A program made the position numbers and the translations under genes. Below are positions 48,103 to 57,727 of a stretch of 64,000 nucleotides of DNA, piece by piece (position 1 is the first letter of the stretch; every line of letters starts with the position of its first letter). The notes under the pieces are model-generated. The model saw nothing but the letters and a program-made list of their open reading frames with translations. It was not told the origin of the DNA and did no database searches. The stretch is from Hyphomicrobiales bacterium (GTDB lineage Bacteria > Pseudomonadota > Alphaproteobacteria > Rhizobiales > Rhizobiaceae), in contig UEIF01000046.1 in assembly GCA_900468805.1 (NCBI GenBank), positions 41,291-105,290 of the forward strand, given 5' to 3'.

Positions 48103-48717
48103 ATGGGTTTATCGCATTCGATGTCGCGCCGTTCCTGGATCCGTGGGACGGCGATTATTTTGCCGCTGACGGCAGCGCTTCTGGCAGGCTGCGGGACGGC
48201 GGCGAAGAACGACACCTTTGATCTCTCTGCAGCCACTGTGGATGGTACCGGTCCATCGGCCAAGACCCGACAGATCCTGATTGCCGATCCGACGGCGCTG
48301 AAGGCGCTGAACAGCGACCAGATCGTCATCCGCGTTTCGCCCTCCGAAATCCAGTATCTGTCGCGCGCCCAGTGGAGCGACACGCTGCCGCGCATGGTGC
48401 AGTCGAAGCTCGTCCAGGCCTTCGAGAATTCCGGCAAGGTGGGCGGCGTCGGAAAGCCGGGGCAGGGACTGGCGATCGACTATCAGGTCGTGAGCGATAT
48501 CAGATCCTTCGAGATCGACGCGTCCGCGGGTAACAGGGCCGTCGTGGAAATATCCGTCAAGATCCTCAACGATCGCAACGGCACGGTGCGCGCCCAGCAG
48601 GTCTTCCGCGCAACGGCTCCGGCCGGCGGCGACAACGTGGGCTTCGTCAAGGGATTAGGCCAAGCCTTTACCGCAGTCACCGACCAGATCGTCGGCTGGA
48701 CGCTGAAGTCGATCTGA
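48103..48717 (+). CDS. ABC-type transport auxiliary lipoprotein
   Basis: A 204-aa lipoprotein: a signal peptide with lipobox LLAGC (Cys near residue 30) and the ABC-trans_aux fold of the PqiC family (QILIADPTALKALNSDQIVI then RVSPSEIQYLSRAQWSDTLP, RMVQSKLVQAFENS). It is probably attached to the outer membrane, where it would dock the MCE assembly in place of MlaA/MlaC-type partners. It is the last gene of the mla operon, 23 bp after mlaD and followed by a very strong terminator. AGAGG precedes the ATG. Confidence 0.9.
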   Translation: MGLSHSMSRRSWIRGTAIILPLTAALLAGCGTAAKNDTFDLSAATVDGTGPSAKTRQILIADPTALKALNSDQIVIRVSPSEIQYLSRAQWSDTLPRMVQSKLVQAFENSGKVGGVGKPGQGLAIDYQVVSDIRSFEIDASAGNRAVVEISVKILNDRNGTVRAQQVFRATAPAGGDNVGFVKGLGQAFTAVTDQIVGWTLKSI

Positions 48718-48736
48718 ACCTTCTCTTCTTAAGAAT

Positions 48737-48773
48737 AAAGCCCGGAACCGTCAGGCGGTTTCGGGCTTTTTTC
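48737..48773 (+). terminator. Intrinsic terminator of the mla operon
   Basis: A 14-bp stem AAAGCCCGGAACCG / CGGTTTCGGGCTTT (one G-T pair), 5-nt loop, followed by TTTT. Confidence 0.93.
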
Positions 48774-48794
48774 GTTCCTGCCTTTATGGAGGGC

Positions 48795-49661
48795 TTACTT
48801 GGTGGGCTGGGCATCCGTCATCGTCGGGTTGCTGCCCGTAGTAGATGCCGTCGCCGTCGAAGCCGAGGGCAGGTAGCTGTCGAGCAGGCCGGCCATCTTG
48901 TCGTCGCGCAGGCTGGCGGTCTTTTCGCCCATGACGACGCCGACGACGCGGCGCCCGTCCTTTGCCGCTGACGTTACGACATTGTAGCCCGAAGCATCCG
49001 TGAAGCCGGTCTTGATGCCATCGACACCGCTATAGCGGTACATGAGGTTATTATGCCCGCGCAGCTTCATGCCGCGGAACTGGAAGCCGCGCATGGAGAA
49101 GAGCTTGAACTCCTCGGGGAAGTCACGCATCAGCGAAACGCCGAGTGTGGCCATGTCGCGAGCGGTGGTGACCTGCTCCGGATCCGGCAGGCCTGACGGA
49201 TTCTTGAAGACGGTGTCCTTCATGCCGAGCTGGCGGGCCTTTTCCGTCATCAGCGTGCCGAAGGTCTGTTCGGAGCCGCCGAGCTGTTCGGCAAGCGCCA
49301 CAGCGGAATCGTTGGCCGAAAGAACGACGATGCTTTCGACAGCTTCCTTGACCGTGACCTTGCGGCCGGCGCCGATGGCAAGCTTGAAGGGTTCCTTGCT
49401 CTCGGCATTTTCCGACATGGTGATCTTCTGGTCCCAGGTCAGGCGTTTGTCATGCAGCGCCTGGAAGGTGAGATAGAGCGTCATCATCTTGGTGAGCGAT
49501 GCCGGATAATTCAGATCGTCCTGATTGGATGCTTCCAGAACCTGGCCGGTCTGCACGTCCACGAGGAAGCTTGCCTGGCCGGCTTCGGCCTGAATGAACG
49601 CGCCCAGAAGAAATACGGACGAGAAGGCGGCGGCCATCAGCCGGGAGGTCGTCTTGGTCAT
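48795..49661 (-). CDS. D-alanyl-D-alanine carboxypeptidase (DacA/DacF type)
   Basis: A 288-aa periplasmic low-molecular-weight penicillin-binding protein. The signal peptide ends near AEA-GQ (residue 28). The active-site motifs are SLTK (near residue 56), SAN (near residue 116) and KTG (in GVDGIKTGFTD). It trims the terminal D-Ala from peptidoglycan pentapeptides. The C-terminus is short and Ser/Thr-rich, and lacks the amphipathic membrane anchor domain of DacA/DacC, so it may be soluble. The ATG at 49661 is used; a preceding TTG is in frame. It lies next to the pole-ring gene, another cell-wall growth function. Confidence 0.92.
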   Translation of the reverse strand: MTKTTSRLMAAAFSSVFLLGAFIQAEAGQASFLVDVQTGQVLEASNQDDLNYPASLTKMMTLYLTFQALHDKRLTWDQKITMSENAESKEPFKLAIGAGRKVTVKEAVESIVVLSANDSAVALAEQLGGSEQTFGTLMTEKARQLGMKDTVFKNPSGLPDPEQVTTARDMATLGVSLMRDFPEEFKLFSMRGFQFRGMKLRGHNNLMYRYSGVDGIKTGFTDASGYNVVTSAAKDGRRVVGVVMGEKTASLRDDKMAGLLDSYLPSASTATASTTGSNPTMTDAQPTK

Positions 49662-49795
49662 CAATGTCTACTGTCTCTGTCGTGGCAAGCTACTGGCTTG
49701 GCAAGTGGCTTGGCGAGGGTCTGGCGGATCTGGCGACCCAATCTGATGAATGCGGATCGGGAATGTTTGTGACGGAATGAAGGAGCCGGGGCAAT

Positions 49796-49826
49796 AAAAA
49801 AGGGCCATCCACAGATGACCCCTTTT
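49796..49826 (-). terminator. Intrinsic terminator of the pole-ring gene
   Basis: On the minus strand AAAGGGGTCATC-TGTG-GATGGCCCTTTT forms a 12-bp stem (two wobble pairs) followed by T residues, 40 bp after the stop. Confidence 0.88.
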
Positions 49827-49866
49827 GTCTCACTATCCCATGACGTGCCCTTTACGGCCCGACAAC

Positions 49867-52800
49867 TCAGCTCAGACGACCTGCCGCATGAGCAAGCATC
49901 GTATAGACCTTGCCGGTGTCAGAGGTCAGGTAGGACTGCGTTACCGTGCGGTTCGGATCCGTGCGTGCGACATCGGCGAGCAGCTTTTCGAAATCGCCGA
50001 TGTAGCGGTCGACAGCGGTGCGGAATTCCGGCTCGCGGTCATACTTGCGCTTGATCTCGTCGAAGGTCTGCTGGCCCTTTAGCGTGTAGAGGCGACGGGT
50101 GAAGACGTCGCGCTCGCCGCGCTGGTAGCGGCGCCACAGGTCGACCGAGGCATCATGATCGATGGCGCGGGCGATATCGACCGAGAGCGAATTCAGCGAT
50201 TCAACGACATGGCGCGGGTTGCGGCTGTCATTGGCGCGCTGGGTGGGAGCAGGGGCCGGAGCGGCGGCTTCCGCTGCCGGACGGGCCGGGGCACGCGGTG
50301 CTTCCTCTGTCTCGTCACGCGAGGCGCCACGTAGAAGATCGCTGATCCAGCCGCCGCTAGTGGGTTCCGTGCGCGGAGCTTCCTGGCGAACCGGAGCCGG
50401 GGTCGGAGCTGGCTGGGGGGCCTGGGCAACCGGACGCTGCGGAGCAGGAGCCGGAGCGGGCGCAGGCGCTGCCGCCGGGGTCGGTGTGATGGTGCCACGC
50501 AGACCCATGGATTCGATCGACTGGCGCGCCGTTGGTGCCGGCTGCGGGGCGGGTGCGGTCGGGATCACCGGCTGGACAACACGCGGAGCAGGCTCGGCCT
50601 GTGCCAGCGTGCGGGCAACCGGCTCGGAGAGCTCCAGACGCTGGCTGGAGCGGCCGACGATCTGCGAGATGTCCTGCAGGGCCTTGATCTGCTCGGCGAC
50701 GGCGCGGCGCATGGCGGACGCGCTTTCCTTGGCTTCTTCCGGCAGGTCGAAGGCGCCGCGCTTCAGTTCGGCGCGGGTAGCATCGAGTTCGTTGCGGATA
50801 TCGGTTGCCGAGCGGCGGATCTCTTCGGTGGCGCCCGAGAAGCGGCCGACCGCCTCGTCGATCGCATCGCGCAGCGATTCACGCAGGCTTTGTGCTGCAT
50901 TGTCGGAGGCGCGGCCTGCCTCGCCGAGCATGCGTTCGACTTCCGACAGCGAAGCCGTCAGGCCGCCGCGCAGGCGGTTGGAAAGATCGCCGGAGCGTCG
51001 CTCGACATTGGCAAAACTGGTGTCGATCGTGGCATTGGCTTCCTCGCCGGCGCGGTTGATCGCGTCGCGCATGGTGGAGGCGGCATCCTCGGCGCGTTTT
51101 TCGGTATCGGCGAGCACCCGGCCGATATCGGCGAAGGAGGCCTGGACGCTCTGGCGCAGCGTGCCGGTGACCTGGTTGGAGCGCTGCTCGGCGCGTTCGA
51201 AGACCGTTTCGATCATGCCGCCGAGGCCGCGCATGGTCTTTTCGATTTCGGCCGAACGCTGCACGAGCCCAGCTGCGAGGGTCTGCAGAGCGCCTTCACG
51301 CTCTTCCAGCGTAGAGACGAGACCGGACTGGGCTGCGGCAAGGAGATGCGATGCCTGGCCAAGGACCTTCGAGTGGTCGTCGAAGCGGCCGATAATGCTG
51401 CCGACCTGGGCGAGCGTCTGGCCGGATATATCCGACAGGCGGTCGACCTTGCCTTCGAGAAGGCGGGTGGAGGCAGAGACCATTTCGGCGGCCTTGGCGG
51501 CGGAGTCGGTGAAGCGCGAGGTCGTGTCGCTGAGACGGCCGTCGACGCCGGTCAGCTCGTCTGCGGCGCGCGTCATCATGACAGCCATTGCCGCACTGCT
51601 TTCCGACATGCGCTGGACGAGGCCGTTGACGTTGCTCGTCAGGCTGTTCTCGATGGCGGCGACGGCATTGGCGACGTTTTCGGCGCGCGCTGTGATGGCC
51701 TGGGTGACAGCGTCATTTTCTGCACGCAGGCGTTCGGCGCTGAGACTTGCGGCGGCGGTGATGCGGGCGGCAGCTTCCTGGCCGGCATCGGTGTAGCGGT
51801 CGATGATCGGCCGGGCCGTCTCGTCCAGGATGCGCGTCAGCTCGGTGGAGCGGCCGGCCAGCATGGAGTTGAGGTCACGGGTGCGCTCGTCGAGCGTTGC
51901 GCGGATCGAGTTGCCGCGTGCTTCCAGCGCCCTGTCGATATCGGTGAGCGTCGTGTCGATTTCGCGGGCACGCTGCTCCAGGCTGGAGCGGATGATGCTG
52001 GTGCGGGCTTCGAGCGCGCGGTCCACATCGGCCATGCTCGAGGTGATCTGGCCGCCGGCATCCGTCAGCGTCGAGCGGATGGAGTTGCCATGCGCTTCCA
52101 GCGTCTGGCCGGCATCGGCGAGCGCGTGATTGATGGCGTTGACCTGGGTGCTGACGATGCTTTCTGCTTCCGCCACCTTGTTGACGATGACATTGCCGGC
52201 CTCGGAGAAGGTCTGAGCAACGGCGGCAGCCTGGCCGGCGAGGCGGCTCTGTGCCTCGGCGACGCGGTTGACGATCTGCGAGGAGCGCTCGTCCATGGCT
52301 TCGGCGAACTGCTGGCCGGTGCGGCTGAGCAGTTCCGAGGACTTGGTGGCTTCGCCATCCATGCCTTCGGCAGCTTCGGCAACGGCGCTGCGCAGGCTTG
52401 CGGCCAGACCGGCGGCCTTGCCTTCGATCGTGCGGTTGACGGCCTCGAGGCCGACGGTCAGAGCGCGGTCCATGGTGGACAAGCGTTCGGTGATACGCTC
52501 GTTGCCGCGATCCATCATGTCGCTCAGCGCCGAGGTGCGGCCGTCGATCGACTGCGCCATGTTTGCACTGCCGCTGTCGAGCGTTTCGGCAAGATGCGCC
52601 CGGCGGTTGTCCAGAGCCTGGGTGAGATTGGCGCTGTGGCTATCGAGAGCATGCGCGAGGTTTGCGCTGCTGCTGTCGAGGGCCTGGGTGAGGTTGGCGC
52701 TGCCGACATCAAGTGCTTCCGTCAGGCTGGCGCTGCGGCCGTCGAAGACTTCCGTCAAGCTGGCGGCGCGGCTGTCGAGGGCCTCGGTCAGGCTGGCGGT

Positions 52801-55800
52801 GCGGCTGTCGAGCGCATGCGTCAGGTTTGCGGCGCTGTTGCCGAGGGTTGCGGCGATGCGCTGCGTTGTGTCGTCGCCGAGCGCGCCGAGGCGGGAAATG
52901 CCGTCCTCGAGCACGCCGGAGAGATGGCTGCCGGCAGCATCGACCTTATCGGCAACGCCGCCGACGCCATCGGCAATGCGGGCCTCGATGGCGGCAAGGC
53001 CAGCTTCGACGCGGGCGCCGGTCTCGGTGAAGCGGCCCGTGAGATTGTCGACGGAATGGTCGAGATGGCCGGAGAAATCTGCAGCGGAACGCGAGATCGT
53101 GTTGGCGGCTTCCTGGAAGCGGCCGGCAATATGGCCGGCACCCTCGCGCATGCGATCCTCGAGTGTCTGTGCGCTCTTGTCGATCGCATTGCGGATCGCA
53201 GCCTCGCGATCTTCCAGCGACATTTCGAGCATGCCGATGCTCGTCGCAACCGACGTACCGATCGAGGTCGCCTGTTCGGAGAGCGTGTCGTTGATGAGGT
53301 TATGGGCCTCGCTCAGGGTCAGGTTGATGGCATTGGTGCGATCGTCAAGCGTGGCGCGGATGCGCTCATGGGCGGCGGCAAGGCCACCTTCGACGTTGCT
53401 CGCGGCATCGTTGGCAAGGGCGGCCATACGCAGCTGGGCGTCGGTCATGCCAACCTCGATGCGACCCGTCATGCCGCCGATAATGCCTTCCATGCGGGCG
53501 CTGCCGGCATCGAGGGCTTCCGACAGGGTGGAGGTGTGCTCGGCAAGCGCGGTTTCCAGACGCGCCTGATTGCCCGTATAGGCAGCGCGGATCGCTTCCG
53601 TGCGGTCGGCAAAGGCGCCGGCAACACGCTCCTCGGCGCTGGCAACGGTGTCCATGATGGCGTTGCTGCGGTTTTCGAGCGCGGATTCGAAGCGGCTCTG
53701 GCCGTCATCGAGTGAAATGGCGAGCGCCATGGTCTTTTCGTCAAGTGTATCGGACAGGCGGTCAGCGCTGTTCGTGACGGCATGGACGATGGATTCGGCG
53801 CGACTGGTGAGCGCTTCCTCGATGCGGAACTGGCTTTCACCGAGCGATGCGGCGATCCGGTCATGCGTGCCGGTGGCCACATTGACGAGAGCGTCGGCGC
53901 CCGCCGTCAGCGTGTCTTCCAGGCGGCTCTGGCTTTCGTTCAGCGAGATGGCAAGCGCCATCGCCTTTTCGTCGAGCGTTTCGGCGAGGCGGTCATGCGT
54001 GCCCGAGACGGCGTTGATCAGCGCTTCCGACCGGGTCGACAGCGTATCCTCGATGCGCGAATGCGTCTCGTTCAGCGAAATGCCAAGCGCCATGGCCTTT
54101 TCGTCGAGCGTTTCGGCGAGACGGTCGTGCGTGCCCGAAACGGCACTGATGAACGCGTCCGAATGGGTCGAGAGCGTATCCTCGATGCGCGACTGCACCT
54201 CGTTCAGCGAGATGCCGAGCGCCATCGCCCTTTCATCAAGCGTCTCGGCGAGACGGTCATGCGTGCTGGAAACGGCGCTGAGCAGCGCCTCCGAGCGGGT
54301 CGCAAGCGTATCGTCGATACGGGCCTGACCTTCGTTCAGCGAGATGGCAAGCGCCATCGCCTTTTCGTCGAGTGTTTCGGAGAGACGCTCATGCGTGCCG
54401 GAGACGGCATCGATGATGGCTTCCGAGCGCGTCGCAAGCGTATCCTCGATACGGGCCTGGCCTTCGTTCAGCGAGATGGCAAGCGCCATCGCCTTTTCAT
54501 CCAGTGTATCGGAGAGGCGATCATGCGTACCGGAGATGGCATTGAAGAAGGACTCGGACCGGGTCGCGAAAGTATCCTCGATGCGGGCCTGGTTTTGCTG
54601 CAGCGTTTCGGCGAGGCGGTCATTGGTGCCGGAAACGGCATTGATGAGCGATTCCGAATGGGTCGAGAGCGTATCCTCGATGCGCGACTGCGTCTCGTTC
54701 AGCGAGATCGCCAGCGCCATCGCCTTCTCGTCGAGCGTCTCGGCGAGGCGGTCATGCGTGCCCGACACGACATTGATGATGGCGTCGGAACGGCTCGTGA
54801 GCGCTTCGTCGAAGCGGGTGTGATGGTCGGCAAGGGCGCCGATCAGCGCGCCGCCGCGTTCCGCCATCACGCTGTCGAGGCCGGTATGGGCAGTCTTCAG
54901 CGCATCAGTGATCTCGGCAGCACGAGCGGCGAGAACGCTGCTCAACTCCTCGGCGCGACCGCTGAATGCGCCCGTGACCTTTTCGGTGCCGCTATCGACG
55001 GCAGTGGCGATTTCGGTCGTGGTCGTCTGCAGGGTATCGCGGAATTCGATTGCCCGGGCGGCGAGGTTGTTCTGCAGTTCGGACGTGCCGGTTGCGAGCG
55101 CCAGCGAGATTTCCGACGTGGCGTTGCTCAGCGCCGAACCCAGTTCGCCGGTGCGGGTCGTCAGCGCCGAGGTGATCTCCTCCGAACGGCCGGCAAGGGT
55201 GCTTTCCAGCACTTCCTGGCCGGTCGCAAAGGCGGTCGCCAGTGTGAGCGACTGCTCGCTCATGGAGATGCTGAGACGATCGATATTGGAATTGAGGATG
55301 TTATCGATAGAATCGGCGTTGCCCGACAGCGTCTCGTTGATGCGGGTGAGGCTTTCGATGAGCTTGGTGTCGAGCGATCCAGCGCGCTTGTCGAAGGCAT
55401 CGGTGAATTCGGCGACGCGTTCGTCAAAGGCGGTCGAAAGCTGGGCAACGGTCGTCTGCAGACGTTCCTCGAAGAAGCCGGAGCGCACGTCGAGATCCAT
55501 GACGGCATCGTCGGCCGTCGATTGCAGGCTCTGGCGGAAACTTGCACCCTTTTCGTCGAGCGCGGCGTTCAGCCTGGAGAGCACGTCGTCGAGCGTGCCG
55601 CCGATGGTGCGTTCGCCCGATGTCAGGCTCTGATTGATATCGCGCGTGCGGGTGATCAGGATTTCGTTGAGCTGCTGGGTGCGCTCCTGCAGCGCGGCAT
55701 TCAGGCGCTCGGTGCTCGCATCCATCGTCGAGGCGCGCGTCTCGAACTGGGTGAGCAGGCGCTCGCCATGTTCGTTGATCGTGTTGGTCAGCGAGTCGAG

Positions 55801-56865
55801 GCGGTTGTCGAATTCATTGCCAATCGCAAGGCCGGACGCGGTCAGCGTATGGAGCAGCGTATCGGTCTTGGCGGCCAAAAGCGTGCCGAGCGACTGCATG
55901 GCGCTGTCCGACTTCTCCATGATCGCGGCAGCGCGCGTATCGATCAGCGAGGCGAAGGCTTCGCCCGAGGTCGCAAGGCGGATGGCGATCTCTTCTGTCG
56001 CAAGCGACAGCTCTTCCTTGAGCTGGTCGTGGACGCCGGCGATGGAGGAGCGGATGCGGTCGGCATGGTTGACGATCGCTTCGCGCTCGGAGCCGAGCTC
56101 GTGGACGAGGCCGCGTACGCGCAGTTCGTTATCCGCGTAGGAACGTTCCAGCGCATTCACTTCGGAATGCACGAGCGTTTCGAGTTCGGAGGCCCGCGCA
56201 ATGGTGCGCTCGATGCCTTCGTTCATCGCCGAGACTTCGCGACGCACGGCCTGGCCGACCGTCATGATGCGTTCGGAGGCGATGGTTTCCGGTTCGGAAA
56301 GGCGCAGCGCAACTTCAGCCATGGAGCGGGCGGCGTTGCGCATTTCCTGGGCGCGCGCGATCATGATGGCGAAGGCATAGAACATCATGACAGGCACGAT
56401 GATGCCGACGACGCCGGCGATCACGCCCGGTAGAGCGGCAAGATCGGTCAGCGAGCGGATCTGCGAGATCTGCGGCCCATAGAGCATGAACATCAGCCCG
56501 AGGCCGATGATGACCCACAGGATGGAAATGAAAGTGGCCATGCGCAGGGCAGGGCGGCTGGAGCCGTTTTCCAATGACTTCAGAAGCGAGGCGGGTGAAT
56601 TGCGGCTGGCATCATTAGCGGGGGCGAAGGCCGGTGCCCGAGCCTGCTGGTCGCCTGTGCGGGCGGCGCGGCCTCGGCGGCGTTGTGCTTCTTCCTGGGA
56701 CTGATTACGGGCATTGGATGGGTCAGTCACATTAGCCTCCGGGGCGTGGGGCGCGTTACCGCGGCGAGGCGGCACGTTCTCCTGGCCGAAATCGATCTGA
56801 AGCGCCTCGTCCAATGCCTTGAACGCCTTGTCCTCTATCGATTCATTGTACTTGTTATTCGCCAT
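49867..56865 (-). CDS. rgsE: Growth pole ring protein (GPR/RgsE), 2332 aa
   Basis: A giant membrane-anchored coiled-coil protein. Residues 1-100 are charged and cytoplasmic; two membrane helices lie at about 108-130 and 146-170. Then about 1800 residues of apolipoprotein-like amphipathic helices follow, with two repeat blocks: about nine 44-aa units around LDEKAMALAISLNE and ten 11-aa units of the type SLTEALDSRAA. A Pro/Ala-rich linker (about 2060-2210) leads to a conserved globular end (SVDIARAIDHDASVDLWRRY). This matches the Agrobacterium GPR protein and Sinorhizobium RgsE, which form a ring at the growing pole and are needed for polar wall growth. Identification rests on architecture and size. 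Confidence 0.88.
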   Translation of the reverse strand: MANNKYNESIEDKAFKALDEALQIDFGQENVPPRRGNAPHAPEANVTDPSNARNQSQEEAQRRRGRAARTGDQQARAPAFAPANDASRNSPASLLKSLENGSSRPALRMATFISILWVIIGLGLMFMLYGPQISQIRSLTDLAALPGVIAGVVGIIVPVMMFYAFAIMIARAQEMRNAARSMAEVALRLSEPETIASERIMTVGQAVRREVSAMNEGIERTIARASELETLVHSEVNALERSYADNELRVRGLVHELGSEREAIVNHADRIRSSIAGVHDQLKEELSLATEEIAIRLATSGEAFASLIDTRAAAIMEKSDSAMQSLGTLLAAKTDTLLHTLTASGLAIGNEFDNRLDSLTNTINEHGERLLTQFETRASTMDASTERLNAALQERTQQLNEILITRTRDINQSLTSGERTIGGTLDDVLSRLNAALDEKGASFRQSLQSTADDAVMDLDVRSGFFEERLQTTVAQLSTAFDERVAEFTDAFDKRAGSLDTKLIESLTRINETLSGNADSIDNILNSNIDRLSISMSEQSLTLATAFATGQEVLESTLAGRSEEITSALTTRTGELGSALSNATSEISLALATGTSELQNNLAARAIEFRDTLQTTTTEIATAVDSGTEKVTGAFSGRAEELSSVLAARAAEITDALKTAHTGLDSVMAERGGALIGALADHHTRFDEALTSRSDAIINVVSGTHDRLAETLDEKAMALAISLNETQSRIEDTLSTHSESLINAVSGTNDRLAETLQQNQARIEDTFATRSESFFNAISGTHDRLSDTLDEKAMALAISLNEGQARIEDTLATRSEAIIDAVSGTHERLSETLDEKAMALAISLNEGQARIDDTLATRSEALLSAVSSTHDRLAETLDERAMALGISLNEVQSRIEDTLSTHSDAFISAVSGTHDRLAETLDEKAMALGISLNETHSRIEDTLSTRSEALINAVSGTHDRLAETLDEKAMALAISLNESQSRLEDTLTAGADALVNVATGTHDRIAASLGESQFRIEEALTSRAESIVHAVTNSADRLSDTLDEKTMALAISLDDGQSRFESALENRSNAIMDTVASAEERVAGAFADRTEAIRAAYTGNQARLETALAEHTSTLSEALDAGSARMEGIIGGMTGRIEVGMTDAQLRMAALANDAASNVEGGLAAAHERIRATLDDRTNAINLTLSEAHNLINDTLSEQATSIGTSVATSIGMLEMSLEDREAAIRNAIDKSAQTLEDRMREGAGHIAGRFQEAANTISRSAADFSGHLDHSVDNLTGRFTETGARVEAGLAAIEARIADGVGGVADKVDAAGSHLSGVLEDGISRLGALGDDTTQRIAATLGNSAANLTHALDSRTASLTEALDSRAASLTEVFDGRSASLTEALDVGSANLTQALDSSSANLAHALDSHSANLTQALDNRRAHLAETLDSGSANMAQSIDGRTSALSDMMDRGNERITERLSTMDRALTVGLEAVNRTIEGKAAGLAASLRSAVAEAAEGMDGEATKSSELLSRTGQQFAEAMDERSSQIVNRVAEAQSRLAGQAAAVAQTFSEAGNVIVNKVAEAESIVSTQVNAINHALADAGQTLEAHGNSIRSTLTDAGGQITSSMADVDRALEARTSIIRSSLEQRAREIDTTLTDIDRALEARGNSIRATLDERTRDLNSMLAGRSTELTRILDETARPIIDRYTDAGQEAAARITAAASLSAERLRAENDAVTQAITARAENVANAVAAIENSLTSNVNGLVQRMSESSAAMAVMMTRAADELTGVDGRLSDTTSRFTDSAAKAAEMVSASTRLLEGKVDRLSDISGQTLAQVGSIIGRFDDHSKVLGQASHLLAAAQSGLVSTLEEREGALQTLAAGLVQRSAEIEKTMRGLGGMIETVFERAEQRSNQVTGTLRQSVQASFADIGRVLADTEKRAEDAASTMRDAINRAGEEANATIDTSFANVERRSGDLSNRLRGGLTASLSEVERMLGEAGRASDNAAQSLRESLRDAIDEAVGRFSGATEEIRRSATDIRNELDATRAELKRGAFDLPEEAKESASAMRRAVAEQIKALQDISQIVGRSSQRLELSEPVARTLAQAEPAPRVVQPVIPTAPAPQPAPTARQSIESMGLRGTITPTPAAAPAPAPAPAPQRPVAQAPQPAPTPAPVRQEAPRTEPTSGGWISDLLRGASRDETEEAPRAPARPAAEAAAPAPAPTQRANDSRNPRHVVESLNSLSVDIARAIDHDASVDLWRRYQRGERDVFTRRLYTLKGQQTFDEIKRKYDREPEFRTAVDRYIGDFEKLLADVARTDPNRTVTQSYLTSDTGKVYTMLAHAAGRLS
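52498..52827 (-). repeat. Ten coding 33-bp repeats in rgsE
   Basis: Each unit encodes an 11-mer of the pattern (N/S)-L-T-x-A-L-D-x-x-x-A, e.g. NLTHALDSRTA, SLTEALDSRAA, NLTQALDSSSA. This is the classic apolipoprotein 11-residue period. The units differ at the DNA level, so they are old. Confidence 0.85.
53680..54790 (-). repeat. Tandem coding repeats of about 132 bp in rgsE
   Basis: About nine units of 44 aa, each containing GTHDRLAETLDEKAMALAIS and a second part like SRIEDTLSTRSEALINAV. One unit (around 54590-54640) lacks about 14 residues (LAETLQQNQARIEDTF). The DNA copies are similar enough for recombination, so unit number may vary between strains. Confidence 0.85.
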
Positions 56866-57142
56866 TCCGATATGCCTCGCAATTCCCGGCCAGACCGGCA
56901 GCGCATCCGGGCCACCGCCTTCGCCCGGAAAGAACCTTTGCCGTGCCAGCCTTCCATCCAGAACGGACGGATAAGCATGTCATTTCAGAGTAGATAGCCG
57001 ATTTTTCAAACGAAAGGTATCAAAACACTACCATTATCCACTCTGTCGGCAAAGGCGCGCGGCATGAGCCCGCCTCAACAGTATCGTAGTGACACATCTG
57101 GGCTGCCTACACAATTAATGAACCCTTGCGTTTCCACCCCTC

Positions 57143-57157
57143 TTAACCCGTTGTTAA
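57143..57157. promoter_or_regulatory. CtrA binding site (TTAA-N7-TTAA)
   Basis: TTAA-CCCGTTG-TTAA is a full match to the CtrA box of alphaproteobacteria. It lies in the 463-bp AT-rich divergent gap 56866-57328, 278 bp before the pole-ring gene and 172 bp before the Hpt gene. Further TTAA words at 57162, 57207 and 57216 show near-spacing (N5-N6) half matches. No other feature is clear in this gap. Confidence 0.65.
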
Positions 57158-57328
57158 CACCTTTAAATTTTGGAAGCGGCCTAAAAGCCGATATTTTAGC
57201 GATATTTAAGGGACGTTAACCATACGGTTAGATTTTCGCCCTGAATGCGCCGGAATTTAACGTGATCGCCATTCTCCGACCGCACAACAGATGCAACCGC
57301 GGGCGATATAAGACCGGAGAATTGGCAA

Positions 57329-57700
57329 ATGGCAGCAGTGAGTATTGCGTTCGAAGCACCTGATAATTCCAAGGGCCCTTCGCCCTCCAAGATCAGGCCG
57401 ATCGACCTTGTCCATCTTGCGCGCCAGACGATGGGCGACAAGACGGTGGAAATCGAAGTTCTCCAAATGTTTGCGCGCCAAGCGCGCGCCTGCCTGCAGG
57501 ACATTGCAAGCGGCGAGGCAACCAAGGTGGGCGCAGCGGCACACCGCCTGAAGGGTGCAGCAAGCTCCGTCGGCGCCTTCCGGGTTTCGCAGTCTGCGGA
57601 AGCCGTGGAAGAGAACAATGGCGACGCGACCGCCATGGCTGCGTTGGGTGCGGCCATTGTCGACGCCGAAAATTTCATTCTGAAACTCTGCCGCGGATAA
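57329..57700 (+). CDS. Histidine phosphotransfer (Hpt) domain protein
   Basis: A 123-aa single-domain Hpt protein. The phospho-accepting His is in AAHRLKGAASSVGA (about residue 72), the universal Hpt signature, framed by the helices VLQMFARQARACLQDI and AVEENNGDATAMAALG. It would shuttle phosphate between response regulators and a hybrid kinase; its partners are not in the window. GGAG precedes the ATG. A CtrA box upstream and its position opposite the pole-ring gene suggest a cell-cycle link, by inference only. A terminator follows. Confidence 0.9.
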   Translation: MAAVSIAFEAPDNSKGPSPSKIRPIDLVHLARQTMGDKTVEIEVLQMFARQARACLQDIASGEATKVGAAAHRLKGAASSVGAFRVSQSAEAVEENNGDATAMAALGAAIVDAENFILKLCRG

Positions 57701-57727
57701 GGCAGAGCAGGTAGGGGCTAACCTAGG

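Noticed and set aside
52498..54790. Regular 33-bp and 132-bp repeats as a CRISPR array
   Set aside because: The units are contiguous, coding, keep an 11- or 44-residue protein period, and there are no unique spacers.
50162..56433. Very long plus-strand open frames (544-941 codons) opposite the pole-ring gene
   Set aside because: They mirror the repetitive, stop-poor codon pattern of the pole-ring gene and show no protein character of their own.
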